A DNA stretch of 64,000 nt. Origin: Hungatella hathewayi WAL-18680. Its GTDB lineage: Bacteria; Bacillota; Clostridia; Lachnospirales; Lachnospiraceae. The notes below the pieces were generated by a model that was not told where the DNA came from, did not search any database, and worked only from the letters and a program-made list of their open reading frames with translations. Location: assembly GCF_000235505.1 (NCBI RefSeq), contig NZ_JH379028.1, positions 997,731-1,061,730 on the forward strand. The letters are read 5' to 3'. This document shows positions 6,414 to 16,385 of the stretch, piece after piece. Position 1 is the stretch's first letter; each line of letters begins with the position of its first letter. The position numbers and the translations under genes are program-made.

Positions 6414-8531
6414 CTACTTAAAAATCCCCTTAATTCCGTTCCAAATCTTCACAAACACCTGAGAAATCCGGTACCAGATGCCATGATTCACCACTGGCGG
6501 CTCAATATCCACCGCGTTGTCCGTGATGCTGTCCTTATTAATCTCCTGGGTTTTCAGGATAATCTGAATGCTGGCCGGAGTCCCGTTCTTATCCGACGTA
6601 AAGGAAATCATCTGCTCATCCACATCCAGATTCAGGAAATTGGTCTCATCCTCCACCTTGTCAATCTCATTTTTCACGCTGTCCTTCATCTTCTCGTTGG
6701 CGTCCTTGACCCGCCCGGTGGTGGAATCCTCCACCGCCTTCTCCATAATCTCAATCAGCCCATCCAGCGTCTTCTCCGTCCCGTTCTCCACATCCGCCCG
6801 GTTGGCCTTCAGCGTGTTCTGGAGAATCGTCAGCGTGTTGACCAGATTCCCCGAAGAACTGGCCAGCGCCTGGGAGGTCACCATGGTATCGTCCAGCATC
6901 CGGTCGAAATCCGCCTGGTCCCTCTTCTTGATGGAGTTCACCGTGCCGATGCCCGCCATGGCATTTTCCAAATCCGCCATCACCCGGTCCAGCTCATTCA
7001 AAACCCCGGCGCTGCTGGTAAATGTCCCGTCAACCGAGTTGTTATCCAGCACCTCCTGCAGCTCATAAATCACATCCTGCACCTGGCCGACCATCTCCGT
7101 ATACTTGTCAAGCAATTCATAAAGCTCATCCGTGCTGCCGCCTGCCGCCGCATTGATGGCATCCTGAAGCTCCTGCCTCATGCTGTCCGCCTGGGCCTTT
7201 CCGATATAGGGCTCCAGACTCTTAATCAGCGCCAGTGTCTGCTGCTTCATGGCCCCCAGCGCCTGGGCCATCTGCGCCTGCGTCATATTTCCACTGGTGA
7301 CCATGCCCAGCCCTTCCGCCATCTCATCCAGCTTCGCCTGCACTTGATCCACCTGTGCCTGTAACTTATCCACCTTCCCCTGCGTCACACTGCCCGTATT
7401 CTGCAAATCTCCCTGCAAATCCCGCAAATCATTCTTAAGCCCATTCAGCTTTCCGCCCAAATCCGCGAAATCATCCTCCGAGCCCCTGGCCACGTCCACC
7501 AGGTTATCCATCTCATCGCTGATGTCCTGCATGGTCCGGTGCACATTTTCAATATCCGGGGACAGCTCCGTCAAGGCCGCCGTAAGCCCTGCCAGTTCCG
7601 TAATTCCCTGGTCCGTGCTGGCCGTCATCTCATCCTTGGACGCGTCAAACTTGGCCTTGGCCTCCTTTAACTGCTCCAGTCCGGTCTTCGTCACAGCCAC
7701 CCCATTGGTCAGCCCATCCAGCTTATCCAGCACATCATTCAGACTGTCCACCAGTTCCTCCGCCGAGTCCGAAAACGTATCCTTCGCCTCACGGATATCC
7801 TTAATCTCCTTCATCTGCTCCAGGGTCCCCGGAACCATCATCATGATAATCCCCGACGACTCAAAGTTGCTGCTTCCAATCTCCATGTGAAATGTGGTCG
7901 ATTCCCCCGGCACCGCCGCAAACAAAATCAGCTTGTAGGTGCCCAGCGACTGGGTCTGGGAGCCCGGCGCCACGATGGTGTTCACATCCTCCATATTCAC
8001 CAGGTTCACCACCTGGAGCAGCATATTATTCTTATAGTAATCCTTCGCCTTCTCATTGGGCGTGCAGACCACATCGATGGCCACCAGCCCATCAGCCCCG
8101 GCCAGCTTCTCCGCCTCCACCGGCACCCCGTTTAACTGATAGGAAATGTCAAAGTCCCAGGGCAGAACAATGCTCTCATTGTCCATCTGGCACTCATAGT
8201 AGAACCGCTCCTTGCTGTCCTCCGGCAGATTCCAGGTCACCCCGTCCTCCGTCCGCACCGGCTCCACATGGCTGGACATATTGGTCACATCCGTGTAAGT
8301 CCCATAATCCGTGAAGGAGCGGATGCCGTTTAAATTGCACCCCTTCACCACACTGGTCTGAGTCCTGGCCCCATAGTAATCCAGGTTTACATAAACTGCC
8401 TCATCCGTGTCAATAGCAGGAGGTCCGGCCAATGCGGTCGCCGGCGTACATCCTATAAAGGTGCTGGCCGCCAGAATCACCGCCGCTCCTCTGCGCAATC
8501 CGTTATTTTTCTTCTTCCACATGATCTTCAT
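6414..8531 (-). CDS. Secreted coiled-coil protein paired with the MMPL transporter
   Basis: The 705-residue protein has an N-terminal export signal (basic start, hydrophobic stretch about 15-33, likely cleavage after TALA). A globular region (about 40-240) follows, and then a very long helical part (about 245-620) of heptad-rich segments such as LNDVLDKLDGL and VDKLQAQVDQVQAKLDEM. The end is amphipathic (WYRISQVFVKIWNGI). The layout recalls the extracellular coiled-coil regions of YhgE/Pip-type proteins. Its start codon lies 29 nt inside the end of the MMPL gene, so the two are translationally coupled. I infer an extracytoplasmic accessory role in export of lipid or polymer by the MMPL pump. 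No direct functional motif is visible. Confidence 0.75.
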   Translation of the reverse strand: MKIMWKKKNNGLRRGAAVILAASTFIGCTPATALAGPPAIDTDEAVYVNLDYYGARTQTSVVKGCNLNGIRSFTDYGTYTDVTNMSSHVEPVRTEDGVTWNLPEDSKERFYYECQMDNESIVLPWDFDISYQLNGVPVEAEKLAGADGLVAIDVVCTPNEKAKDYYKNNMLLQVVNLVNMEDVNTIVAPGSQTQSLGTYKLILFAAVPGESTTFHMEIGSSNFESSGIIMMMVPGTLEQMKEIKDIREAKDTFSDSAEELVDSLNDVLDKLDGLTNGVAVTKTGLEQLKEAKAKFDASKDEMTASTDQGITELAGLTAALTELSPDIENVHRTMQDISDEMDNLVDVARGSEDDFADLGGKLNGLKNDLRDLQGDLQNTGSVTQGKVDKLQAQVDQVQAKLDEMAEGLGMVTSGNMTQAQMAQALGAMKQQTLALIKSLEPYIGKAQADSMRQELQDAINAAAGGSTDELYELLDKYTEMVGQVQDVIYELQEVLDNNSVDGTFTSSAGVLNELDRVMADLENAMAGIGTVNSIKKRDQADFDRMLDDTMVTSQALASSSGNLVNTLTILQNTLKANRADVENGTEKTLDGLIEIMEKAVEDSTTGRVKDANEKMKDSVKNEIDKVEDETNFLNLDVDEQMISFTSDKNGTPASIQIILKTQEINKDSITDNAVDIEPPVVNHGIWYRISQVFVKIWNGIKGIFK

Positions 8532-10707
8532 CCTCCTCTATCTTCTTTCTGCCCTTTTCCTTCCATCGCAGCGTCATTTCCCGCCACCGTTCCTTAATCG
8601 GCTTTTTCGGCTTCCTCTCACTTCTCACCAGCCAGCGGTCACCGCCCACCAGCAGAATCGGAAGCAAAAACAGCACCAGAATCACGCTGACAAAGGCCCC
8701 ACGGCCAATCAGATGTCCCAAATCCCCGATAGCCGTAACCGACGATATCTTGTAAAGTCCATACCCCACAATGGTCAGAATCGAGCCGGACGTCAGAATC
8801 GACAGCGCGCTTCGCGACACCGTGTGCTTCACCGCCCTGGCCTTCTCATCCGGATACTCCTTCCTGGCGTCCATGTAATTGTTGGTCATCAAAATCGAGT
8901 AATCCACCGTGGCCCCCAGCTGCAGACAGCTGACGATAATGTATCCGATATACAGCATCGTGTCGCCCGTCAGGTAAGGAATCGCCATGTTAAAGAAAAT
9001 CGCCACCTCAATGGGAATCAGCACGATAATTGGCACAATCGCCGAGCGGAATGTCACCGCCACCACCAGCGCCACGCCGATAATTGACAAAATATTAACG
9101 AACCCATAATCCTCCGTGATAATATCCCGGATATCCTGGGTCGACGGCGTCACTCCCGTCACATAAGACCCCTCCGGATAATACTTCGTCACAATCCCCT
9201 TAATCTCATCGGAGCACTGGAACGCGAAATCGCTCTCATCCTTGGTCCTGATATAAATCAGAATCCGGCTGTAATCCTCCGTATGTAACATGCTGGTCAT
9301 ACTCTCCGGCAAAAAGTCCACCGGAATCCCTTCCGGCAATGTCCCCGCCAGCGACGTTACCGACTTGGTGTAGTAAAGGTCGTCAATCTCCTCACTCATC
9401 TCCCGCTCCGTCACCATGTCCGTGTTGGGCACAATGGCCAGAATCAGGTTGCTCTTGCCAAACCGGCTGTTAATCGCCTGCTCATCCTCATAGGCCGCCG
9501 TACCTGGGCTGGAACCCAGGGCGCTGTTGCCAAATGCAAACTGGTTCATATTCTGGGCCACAAACATAGGAATCACCAGCACCGCCACAATCGCTAATAC
9601 CACATAACGTATCTTATACACAAAATTTCCCATCTTATGGAAGGAAGGCACAAAGGATTTGTGCTCCGTCCGCTCAATCAGCCCGTTAAACCGCAGAATC
9701 AACGCCGGCATCAGGAACAGCACCGTCACCAGGCTGATGACAATTCCCTTCGCCAGCACGAATCCCAAATCCCGCCCGATGGAAAACCGCATCAGCATCA
9801 GCACGATAAATCCGACGATGGTGGTGGCCCCGCTGGCCAGAATCGAGGACAGGGAATTCCGGATGGCCTGCACCATGGCCTCCTCGGCAGGCAGCCCCTT
9901 CAGCTTCATTTTCGTAAAGGAATGTAACAGGAACACGGAATAATCCATGGCTATCGCCAGCTGGAGAATGGGCGCCACACTGAACGTGATAAAGGACACC
10001 GTCCCGATCATCAGGTTGGTTCCCATATTGATAATGATGGCAATGCCCATAACCATCAAAAACAGCACCGGCTCAAACCAGGAGGTGGTAGTCAGACACA
10101 GAATCACCGCAATCATGATGACGCCCATCACCAGCGCCACCGATATCTCCTTAATCAGGGTCTCGCTCAGTGACTTGTTCTGCACCGCGGAACCCATGAA
10201 ATATCCCTTATCCCCGGTGATTGTCTTCATCTCGTTCAGCGCCGATTTCGTCAGCTTGCTGGAGTCCCCCTCCTCAAAAATGACGTCCATCACCGCATAC
10301 TCATCCCGGTAATAATCCTCAATATTTTCATATTCAATAAAATGCTGGGCGCCGTAAATGTTGGTGGTGGTATCCGCCCACATCACCATATCCACACCGT
10401 CCACCGCCGCAATCTTATCCTTATAAATCTTCGCCTCATACAGCGACACCGGCCCCACCATCACCCTGGCGGTTCCCGGATACCCAAACTCCTCCTCCAT
10501 CAGGTTTAACCCCTCCTTGGAGGGCGCATAGCTGGGCAGATACTCGCTCATATCATAATTCACACCGACAAAACAGGTAGCAATACAGGAAAGCACCACA
10601 GCCACCATAAAAAACTTCTCAATCAGCTTTCCCTTATTCACAATCAAATCAATCATGTTAAATTTTTTCTTCTCACCAACCGGTAATCCAACCTTCAATC
10701 GTTTCAT
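8503..10707 (-). CDS. MMPL/RND family transporter
   Basis: This is a 734-residue RND-superfamily exporter with the duplicated layout of MMPL proteins. There is one N-terminal membrane helix (about 25-45), an external loop, a bundle of five helices containing AMDYSVFLLHSF, a second external domain, and a second five-helix bundle with GATVDYSILMTNNY. The two D-Y pairs are the proton-relay positions of the family. I placed the start at 10707 because GGAGGTAG precedes that ATG; longer frames lack a site. It is coupled to the downstream secreted coiled-coil gene by overlap. The cargo is unknown. An inverted repeat upstream (10781-10812) suggests a dedicated repressor that is not encoded here. Confidence 0.9.
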   Translation of the reverse strand: MKRLKVGLPVGEKKKFNMIDLIVNKGKLIEKFFMVAVVLSCIATCFVGVNYDMSEYLPSYAPSKEGLNLMEEEFGYPGTARVMVGPVSLYEAKIYKDKIAAVDGVDMVMWADTTTNIYGAQHFIEYENIEDYYRDEYAVMDVIFEEGDSSKLTKSALNEMKTITGDKGYFMGSAVQNKSLSETLIKEISVALVMGVIMIAVILCLTTTSWFEPVLFLMVMGIAIIINMGTNLMIGTVSFITFSVAPILQLAIAMDYSVFLLHSFTKMKLKGLPAEEAMVQAIRNSLSSILASGATTIVGFIVLMLMRFSIGRDLGFVLAKGIVISLVTVLFLMPALILRFNGLIERTEHKSFVPSFHKMGNFVYKIRYVVLAIVAVLVIPMFVAQNMNQFAFGNSALGSSPGTAAYEDEQAINSRFGKSNLILAIVPNTDMVTEREMSEEIDDLYYTKSVTSLAGTLPEGIPVDFLPESMTSMLHTEDYSRILIYIRTKDESDFAFQCSDEIKGIVTKYYPEGSYVTGVTPSTQDIRDIITEDYGFVNILSIIGVALVVAVTFRSAIVPIIVLIPIEVAIFFNMAIPYLTGDTMLYIGYIIVSCLQLGATVDYSILMTNNYMDARKEYPDEKARAVKHTVSRSALSILTSGSILTIVGYGLYKISSVTAIGDLGHLIGRGAFVSVILVLFLLPILLVGGDRWLVRSERKPKKPIKERWREMTLRWKEKGRKKIEEDEDHVEEEK

Positions 10708-10780
10708 GTTTCTACCTCCGTCCTCTAACATAATACCAATTCCCAAATTTGTAATTATACAATTTCCAAAACCTGGCTGA

Positions 10781-10812
10781 TTTTTAGACAGATTTAAATT
10801 TTTGTCTAAAAA
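10781..10812. promoter_or_regulatory. Inverted-repeat operator candidate
   Basis: TTTTTAGACA (10781-10790) and TGTCTAAAAA (10803-10812) form a perfect 10-bp inverted repeat with a 12-nt spacer. It lies between the divergent MMPL and DUF5688 genes. It is just upstream of a TATAAT on the minus strand (10754-10759) and just upstream of the plus-strand promoter at 10825. The TAGACA/TGTCTA core is of the kind bound by dimeric TetR-type repressors. The remaining gene-free stretch up to 11018 shows no other clear signal. Confidence 0.55.
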
Positions 10813-10824
10813 TCATTTTTCTTC

Positions 10825-10853
10825 TTGATAAATATCTCCGGCTCCTGTATAAT
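10825..10853 (+). promoter_or_regulatory. Sigma-A promoter of the DUF5688 gene
   Basis: TTGATA at 10825-10830, a 17-nt spacer and TATAAT at 10848-10853. The predicted leader to the ATG at 11019 is about 160 nt and holds a small GGTTC/GAACC hairpin, but no riboswitch I recognise. Confidence 0.75.
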
Positions 10854-11018
10854 GGGGTTACGATTTTCCGACAATCAAGATTTTCAAACATTCCGGTTCC
10901 AGTTCTGAACCAGAGTACCCGATGCGATTTGCAGTAACATTATCAATAGTCTTTTGGGCTATTCTCATGGGATAACCATATCCATATCTGAAATTCACAT
11001 CTTAGGAGGTATCATTTT

Positions 11019-11966
11019 ATGTTATATGAAGAATTCATCATAACGGTTCAGTCAAAATTAAAAATGCGTCTGGGAACCAGCTATCACGTCACCATCCAGA
11101 AAGTACCCAAAAACAATGGCACCATGCTGGACGGGCTCTGCATCACCAAACCGGGCCAGAAGGTCTCGCCCACCATCTACTTAAATTCCTTTTACGAGCG
11201 CTGGAAATCCGGCACCGCCATGACCTGTATTCTGGAGGAACTTATCAATATCTATTCCGAGGAGAGTTCCATTCCCCAGTTAGATTCCGGGCTCCTCCAC
11301 GATTTTAAAAATCTCCGGGACAAGGTGGCATTCAAACTGGTCCACACCGCCTCCAACCGGGAAATGCTGAAGGATTTGCCAAGCATCCCGTTTCTGGATT
11401 TGTCCCTCATTTTCTACCTGTATTTAAATGAAAATGAGTACGGCCACATGACCGCCACCATCCACAACAGCCACATGAAATCCTGGGGTGTCACCCCAAA
11501 CGAGCTGTACCGGCTGGCTATGAAGAATACGCCCCGGCTTTTACCCGCCGAATTAAAAAGTATGGAGGAAGTCATAAGAGAACTGTGCGACATCCAGATG
11601 GACGACGACTTTATCAGACAGTTGATACGGGAGCAGGCGCAGGTGGAAGAGCCGACGCCTCTTTACGTCCTCAGCAATACCTGCGGCGTCAACGGCGCCT
11701 GTGCCATGCTTTATGAGAGCGCATTAAAAAACTTCGCGGATTTGCTGGAACAGGATTTGCTCATCCTGCCCTCCAGCATCCACGAAGTCTTACTGCTTCC
11801 CTATGCAGAGGATATCTGCATGGAAGATTTATTTCAAATGGTACGTCATGTTAATCAAACGGAGGTCCCCGTCGAGGACCGTCTCTCCGATGAAGTCTAC
11901 CGCTACAAGCGGGCCGAGGACTGCATCATTGCCATTCCCCGTCTATCCAAATATCAGACTTCCTAA
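11019..11966 (+). CDS. DUF5688 family protein
   Basis: The 315-residue cytoplasmic protein has no membrane segments or enzyme motifs. It opens with a region about binding or scaffold geometry (YEEFIITVQSKLKMRLG) and contains an acidic-to-basic helical middle and the family block YVLSNTCGVNGACAMLY. This is the DUF5688 family, widespread and often multi-copy in Lachnospiraceae, with no known function. AGGAGGT precedes the ATG with good spacing. The 3' end overlaps feoB by 24 bp in convergent orientation. There is a dedicated promoter upstream, so it is probably a single-gene unit. Confidence 0.85.
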   Translation: MLYEEFIITVQSKLKMRLGTSYHVTIQKVPKNNGTMLDGLCITKPGQKVSPTIYLNSFYERWKSGTAMTCILEELINIYSEESSIPQLDSGLLHDFKNLRDKVAFKLVHTASNREMLKDLPSIPFLDLSLIFYLYLNENEYGHMTATIHNSHMKSWGVTPNELYRLAMKNTPRLLPAELKSMEEVIRELCDIQMDDDFIRQLIREQAQVEEPTPLYVLSNTCGVNGACAMLYESALKNFADLLEQDLLILPSSIHEVLLLPYAEDICMEDLFQMVRHVNQTEVPVEDRLSDEVYRYKRAEDCIIAIPRLSKYQTS

Positions 11967-13961
11967 CTGGTAGACAAGCACCGACATCACCCAGGCCGTA
12001 GCAATCTGGAAGGCCACAAGCCCCAGCGTCCAGCGCCAGGAGCGGGTCTCTCTCTTAATCGTAGCCACTGCCGCCATACAGGGCGAGTACAGCAGGCAGA
12101 ATATCATCAGTGCGTAGGCGTTGACTGCGCCGAAACCTGTGACCGCCAAATCCTTGCTCAGCGCCATCATGCCGGCCTGGGAGTTGATGTTGCTGATTCC
12201 GTACAATACGGAGAAGCTGGACACCACCACCTCTTTTGCGGACAGACCGGAGATAAGCGCCACGGCGATCTGCCAGCTGCCAAGACCTGCCGGCCGCAGC
12301 ACCGGCACCAGGATGTGGCCCACGATGGCCGCAAAGCTCTCCGATACCTCCGACACGAACCCGGAGGGGCCGATATTCAGCACAAACCACAGGACAATTG
12401 ACGCAATAAAAATCGTGGTTCCGGCCTTACTCAAGTAATCCTTGACCTTATCCCAGACATAGATGGCCACCGTGCGGCCGTTTGGCGTCTTGTACTCCGG
12501 CAGCTCGATGAGCAGGGTGTCCTCCTCGGTGGACTTGGAAGTCTTGTGGGCCACAAAGGCCACCACGATAGCCACCAGAAGACCGATTAAATACAGGGAG
12601 TAGGCCACCATCAGCGCATGGCTTGGGAAGAACATTTCCGCAAACAGCACGTAGATAGGCAGTCTGGCCGAGCAGGACATAAACGGGGTAATCAGAATCG
12701 TCCGTTTTCTGTCCCGCTCGCTGGCCAGCGCCCTGGTTGCCATCACCGCCGGCACCGTACAGCCAAAGCCCAGCAGCATGGGCAGAAATGCCTTGCCGGA
12801 CAGTCCCACCATGCTCATGGTCTCATTCATCACGTAGGCCACGCGGGCCATATAGCCGCTGTCCTCCAAAAAGGCCAGGGCCAGAAACAGGATAAAGATG
12901 TTAGGCAGGAAGGTGAGAATGCCGCCCACACCCGCGATAATCCCGTCCACAATCAGGGAGATGAGAAGGGGCGACGCGTGCAGGTTCTCCAGCACCGTCA
13001 GCACCGCCACGGAAAACCAGTCAAGGCCAATCTGGAAGTATTCCTTCAGAAAATCCCCTACCGTAAAGGTCAGGAAAAACACCAGCGCCATAATTCCCAA
13101 AAATATGGGAATACCCCATACTGGGTGGGTCAGGTACGTGTCGATTTTGTCCGTGGATGCCGCCTTTTTCTCTTTGTTGAACAGACACTCACCGATAATC
13201 TCTTCTATGTAATCGTATTTCTGGTTGATAATCTGCTTCTCATAGCTTTTATCCACCACGTCGGACAGATTCACCGGGTGGTCCTTGCTGACCTCCTCGT
13301 CGTACTCCAGCATTTTGATGGCATGCCAGCGCATGTTATCCAAATCTCCATAATGGGCTTTTAAGATCACCTCTACCTTTTCAATCTTTTCCTCGACGGT
13401 GTCGTCGTACCGGACTACTACGCCGTGAGGTCCTTCCTCATAGTGGTGTACCACGGCATGCATCAGCACGTCAAGGCCGGTCCGTTTTCTGGCGGACACG
13501 GGGACAACCGGGATTTCTCCCAGCATTTCCGGCAGTCGGTGCAAATCAATCTCCATGCCCCGCTCTTCCACAATGTCCATCATATTTAAGGCCAGAATCA
13601 CCGGTTTTTTCAGTTCCAGCAGCTGCAGCGTCAGGTAGAGATTTCTCTCCAGGGAGGAGGCGTCCACCACGTTGATGATGACATCCACCTCTCCGTCCTC
13701 GATGCATTTTCTGGTCACAATCTCTTCTATGGTGTAGGAGGTCAGACTGTAAATACCTGGGGTGTCAATCACCCTGATGGGCCGGCCCTTGTAGCTGGTC
13801 TCCCCCTCCACGCGTTCCACCGTCACGCCGGGCCAGTTGGCCACCTTCAACTTCGCTCCCGTGAACGCATTAAACAGCGTGGTCTTCCCACAGTTTGGGT
13901 TGCCCACAAAGCCGACGGTAATCGGCCGTAAATCCTCCGCTCTCAACTCATCTCCACTCAT
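11943..13961 (-). CDS. feoB: Ferrous iron transporter FeoB
   Basis: FeoB is the inner-membrane Fe(II) uptake permease with a cytoplasmic G domain. The 672-residue protein shows the G motifs in order: GNPNCGKTT at 20-28, DTPG, and NMMD. A GDI-like helical region follows. The membrane half carries the family gate motifs with conserved cysteines (LLGFGCTVPAVMATRAL, ITPFMSCSARLPIY) and a C-terminal segment LLYSPCMAAVATIKRE. The length is usual for Firmicute FeoB. The start overlaps the end of feoA by 14 bp, indicating translational coupling. There is no feoC. Confidence 0.97.
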   Translation of the reverse strand: MSGDELRAEDLRPITVGFVGNPNCGKTTLFNAFTGAKLKVANWPGVTVERVEGETSYKGRPIRVIDTPGIYSLTSYTIEEIVTRKCIEDGEVDVIINVVDASSLERNLYLTLQLLELKKPVILALNMMDIVEERGMEIDLHRLPEMLGEIPVVPVSARKRTGLDVLMHAVVHHYEEGPHGVVVRYDDTVEEKIEKVEVILKAHYGDLDNMRWHAIKMLEYDEEVSKDHPVNLSDVVDKSYEKQIINQKYDYIEEIIGECLFNKEKKAASTDKIDTYLTHPVWGIPIFLGIMALVFFLTFTVGDFLKEYFQIGLDWFSVAVLTVLENLHASPLLISLIVDGIIAGVGGILTFLPNIFILFLALAFLEDSGYMARVAYVMNETMSMVGLSGKAFLPMLLGFGCTVPAVMATRALASERDRKRTILITPFMSCSARLPIYVLFAEMFFPSHALMVAYSLYLIGLLVAIVVAFVAHKTSKSTEEDTLLIELPEYKTPNGRTVAIYVWDKVKDYLSKAGTTIFIASIVLWFVLNIGPSGFVSEVSESFAAIVGHILVPVLRPAGLGSWQIAVALISGLSAKEVVVSSFSVLYGISNINSQAGMMALSKDLAVTGFGAVNAYALMIFCLLYSPCMAAVATIKRETRSWRWTLGLVAFQIATAWVMSVLVYQLGSLIFG

Positions 13962-14187
13962 CCGGACGCGCCTCCCTCATATCAATTCCCTCCGCGATTC
14001 TCCTGCCAAGCGCCAGGCGGGTTCCCCGCACTTTGATAATCAGGGTGCCGCTCCCCTTCTTGTTCATAATCGTGATAGGCGTCTGCTCATTGACCCCCAG
14101 CGCTTCCAGCCTCCTGGTTATCTTCTGCTCCACCAGGACACTCTCCACAATGTAGGTCCTTCCTATCTTCCCTTCATACAGCTTCAT
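13948..14187 (-). CDS. feoA: Ferrous iron transport accessory protein FeoA
   Basis: FeoA is a small SH3-like protein needed for FeoB function. The 79-residue frame has the family features: RRLEALGV in the middle, a basic strand pair (GTLIIKVRGTRLALGR) and the closing IAEGIDM. An AGGGGAACC stretch precedes the ATG. It is the first gene of a two-gene feoAB operon with its own promoter at 14254-14282. Confidence 0.93.
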   Translation of the reverse strand: MKLYEGKIGRTYIVESVLVEQKITRRLEALGVNEQTPITIMNKKGSGTLIIKVRGTRLALGRRIAEGIDMREARPDEWR

Positions 14188-14253
14188 ACTGGTTCCCCTT
14201 GCACACTCTCTTTATTGTTTCCCTTTGGTTAGGATAGGGTAACTTTCAAGGAA

Positions 14254-14282
14254 AGCATACTCTAATTGAGAACTGTTGTCAA
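14254..14282 (-). promoter_or_regulatory. Promoter of feoAB
   Basis: On the minus strand TTGACA (14277-14282), a 17-nt spacer and TATGCT (14254-14259). A GTTA-N8-TAAC inverted repeat at about 14228-14243, just downstream, could be a metalloregulator site (DtxR- or Fur-like), but the match is weak. Confidence 0.65.
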
Positions 14283-14300
14283 TATGTATTTCCAATAAAA

Positions 14301-14325
14301 AGCCAGGGCCACAGATGCCCTGGCT
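14301..14325 (-). terminator. uvrB terminator
   Basis: AGCCAGGGC and GCCCTGGCT form a perfect 9-bp stem with a 7-nt loop, followed on the minus strand by TTTTTATTGG. Confidence 0.88.
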
Positions 14326-14332
14326 TCTAACT

Positions 14333-16324
14333 TTACTCCAACTCCAACAACATCTTCTTCACTTCCAGCATCCGGTCACGCAGCATGGCGGCTTCCTCGA
14401 AGTTCAACTCGGCTGCGGCCTGGTGCATCTTCTTCTGAAGTTCCTTCTGCAGCTTGTTCAGTTCCTTGACGTCCATGGATTCCGGGTCCTTCTTGAAATC
14501 CTTATCGCTCTCAATCGCCGCCTTGGAGATGGCAATCAAATCTCGGACCGCCTTCTTAATCGTGGTCGGCGTGATGCCGTGCTCCTCGTTGTACTTCTGC
14601 TGAATCTGCCGTCTTCGGTTGGTCTCGTCGATGGCCACCTTCATGGAATCCGTGATGGTATCGGCGTACATGATGACGTGGCCCTCCGAGTTACGGGCCG
14701 CACGTCCCACAGTCTGAATCAGGGAAGTCTCCGAGCGGAGGAATCCCTCCTTATCCGCATCCAGAATCGCCACCAGCGTAATCTCCGGAATATCCAGCCC
14801 CTCACGCAGCAGGTTAATTCCCACCAGTACATCAAACACGTCCAGACGCATATCCCGGATAATCTCCGCCCGCTCCAGCGTGTCAATATCCGAGTGGAGA
14901 TATTTCACCCGAATCCCCACTTCCCGCATATAGTCTGTCAGATCCTCCGCCATCCGCTTCGTCAGCGTTGTAATCAGCACCTTGTGCTTGGCGGCCACTT
15001 CCTTATTCACCTCAGACACCAAATCGTCAATCTGCCCCTCCACCGGACGCACCGCAATCTCCGGGTCCAGAAGTCCCGTAGGCCGGATAATCTGCTCCGT
15101 CCGCAAAAGTTCATGCTCCTTCTCGTAAACGGACGGCGTAGCCGACACAAACATCATCTGGTCAATCTTGCTCTCAAACTCCGTAAAATTTAACGGCCGG
15201 TTGTCAAGGGCTGACGGAAGCCGGAACCCATAATTCACCAGCGTGGTCTTCCTGGAGCGGTCCCCCGCATACATGCCACGAATCTGCGGCAGCGTAATAT
15301 GGGACTCATCCACAATAATCAGAAACTCATCCGGGAAATAATCAATCAGCGTACAGGGCGGCTCCCCCGGCATGGACCCCACCAGATGCCTGGAATAGTT
15401 CTCAATGCCGGAACAGAATCCCGTCTCCCTCATCATCTCCACATCAAAGTTGGTCCGCTCCGAGATTCTCTGGGCTTCCAGCAGCTTGTCCTCACTCTTG
15501 AAGAAAGCCACCTGCTCCTTCATCTCCTCCAGAATATTCTGGGCTGCCTGTTCCATCTTCTCCTTGGGCACCACATAATGGGACGCCGGGAAAATCGCGA
15601 TATGCCCCAGCTGGGCCTTAATCTCTCCAGTCAGCGTATCAATCTCCGTAATCCGGTCCACCTCGTCCCCAAAGAACTCAATCCGAAACGCCTCCCCGCC
15701 GGAGTACGCCGGAAACACCTCCAGCACATCCCCCCTCACCCGGAAGGTCCCCCGCTTAAAGTCCATATCATTCCTGGTATACTGGATATCAATCAGCTTA
15801 TGAATCACCTCGTCCCGATCCTTCACCATCCCCGGCCGCAGGGAAATCACCATCTCCTTATAATCAATCGGACTCCCCAGCCCATAAATACAGGACACCG
15901 AAGCAATAATAATCACATCATCCCTCTCCGACAACGCCGCCGTAGCCGAATGCCGCAGCTTATCAATCTCGTCATTGATAGAGGAATCCTTCTCAATATA
16001 CGTATCCGTAGAAGGAACATACGCCTCCGGCTGGTAGTAATCATAATAACTCACAAAATACTCCACCGCATTATTAGGGAAAAATTCTTTGAATTCACTG
16101 TATAACTGGGCAGCCAATGTCTTGTTATGAGCGATAATCAACGTCGGCTTGTTCAACGCCTGAATCACGTTTGCCATAGTAAAGGTCTTACCGGAACCAG
16201 TAACTCCCAATAAAGTTTCAAACTGATTACCCTCCTTAAATCCTTTTACCAATTCTGCGATAGCCTGTGGCTGGTCACCGGTTGGTTTATACTCTGATAC
16301 TAATTCAAAATGGTCCATATCCAA
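14333..16324 (-). CDS. uvrB: Excinuclease ABC subunit B
   Basis: UvrB is the helicase-like damage-verification subunit of nucleotide excision repair; it takes lesions from UvrA and recruits UvrC. The 663-residue protein has Walker A GVTGSGKT near residue 40 and the beta-hairpin stretch [12 protein letters not shown]. The helicase motifs DESH and later RAARN are present, as is the C-terminal UvrC-binding helix pair with [12 protein letters not shown]. Length and order are those of a normal UvrB. No uvrA or uvrC lies in the window. A strong terminator follows directly. Confidence 0.98.
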   Translation of the reverse strand: MDMDHFELVSEYKPTGDQPQAIAELVKGFKEGNQFETLLGVTGSGKTFTMANVIQALNKPTLIIAHNKTLAAQLYSEFKEFFPNNAVEYFVSYYDYYQPEAYVPSTDTYIEKDSSINDEIDKLRHSATAALSERDDVIIIASVSCIYGLGSPIDYKEMVISLRPGMVKDRDEVIHKLIDIQYTRNDMDFKRGTFRVRGDVLEVFPAYSGGEAFRIEFFGDEVDRITEIDTLTGEIKAQLGHIAIFPASHYVVPKEKMEQAAQNILEEMKEQVAFFKSEDKLLEAQRISERTNFDVEMMRETGFCSGIENYSRHLVGSMPGEPPCTLIDYFPDEFLIIVDESHITLPQIRGMYAGDRSRKTTLVNYGFRLPSALDNRPLNFTEFESKIDQMMFVSATPSVYEKEHELLRTEQIIRPTGLLDPEIAVRPVEGQIDDLVSEVNKEVAAKHKVLITTLTKRMAEDLTDYMREVGIRVKYLHSDIDTLERAEIIRDMRLDVFDVLVGINLLREGLDIPEITLVAILDADKEGFLRSETSLIQTVGRAARNSEGHVIMYADTITDSMKVAIDETNRRRQIQQKYNEEHGITPTTIKKAVRDLIAISKAAIESDKDFKKDPESMDVKELNKLQKELQKKMHQAAAELNFEEAAMLRDRMLEVKKMLLELE

Positions 16325-16385
16325 AACCTCTCTATTATTTAATCAACAAATTACTCTCACTCCATTTACTGCTAATATAATTCAC

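Noticed and set aside
14228-14243. Fur or DtxR box at the feoAB promoter
   Set aside because: Only a GTTA/TAAC palindrome is visible; it is too short to be called a metalloregulator box on its own, so it is mentioned only within the promoter entry.
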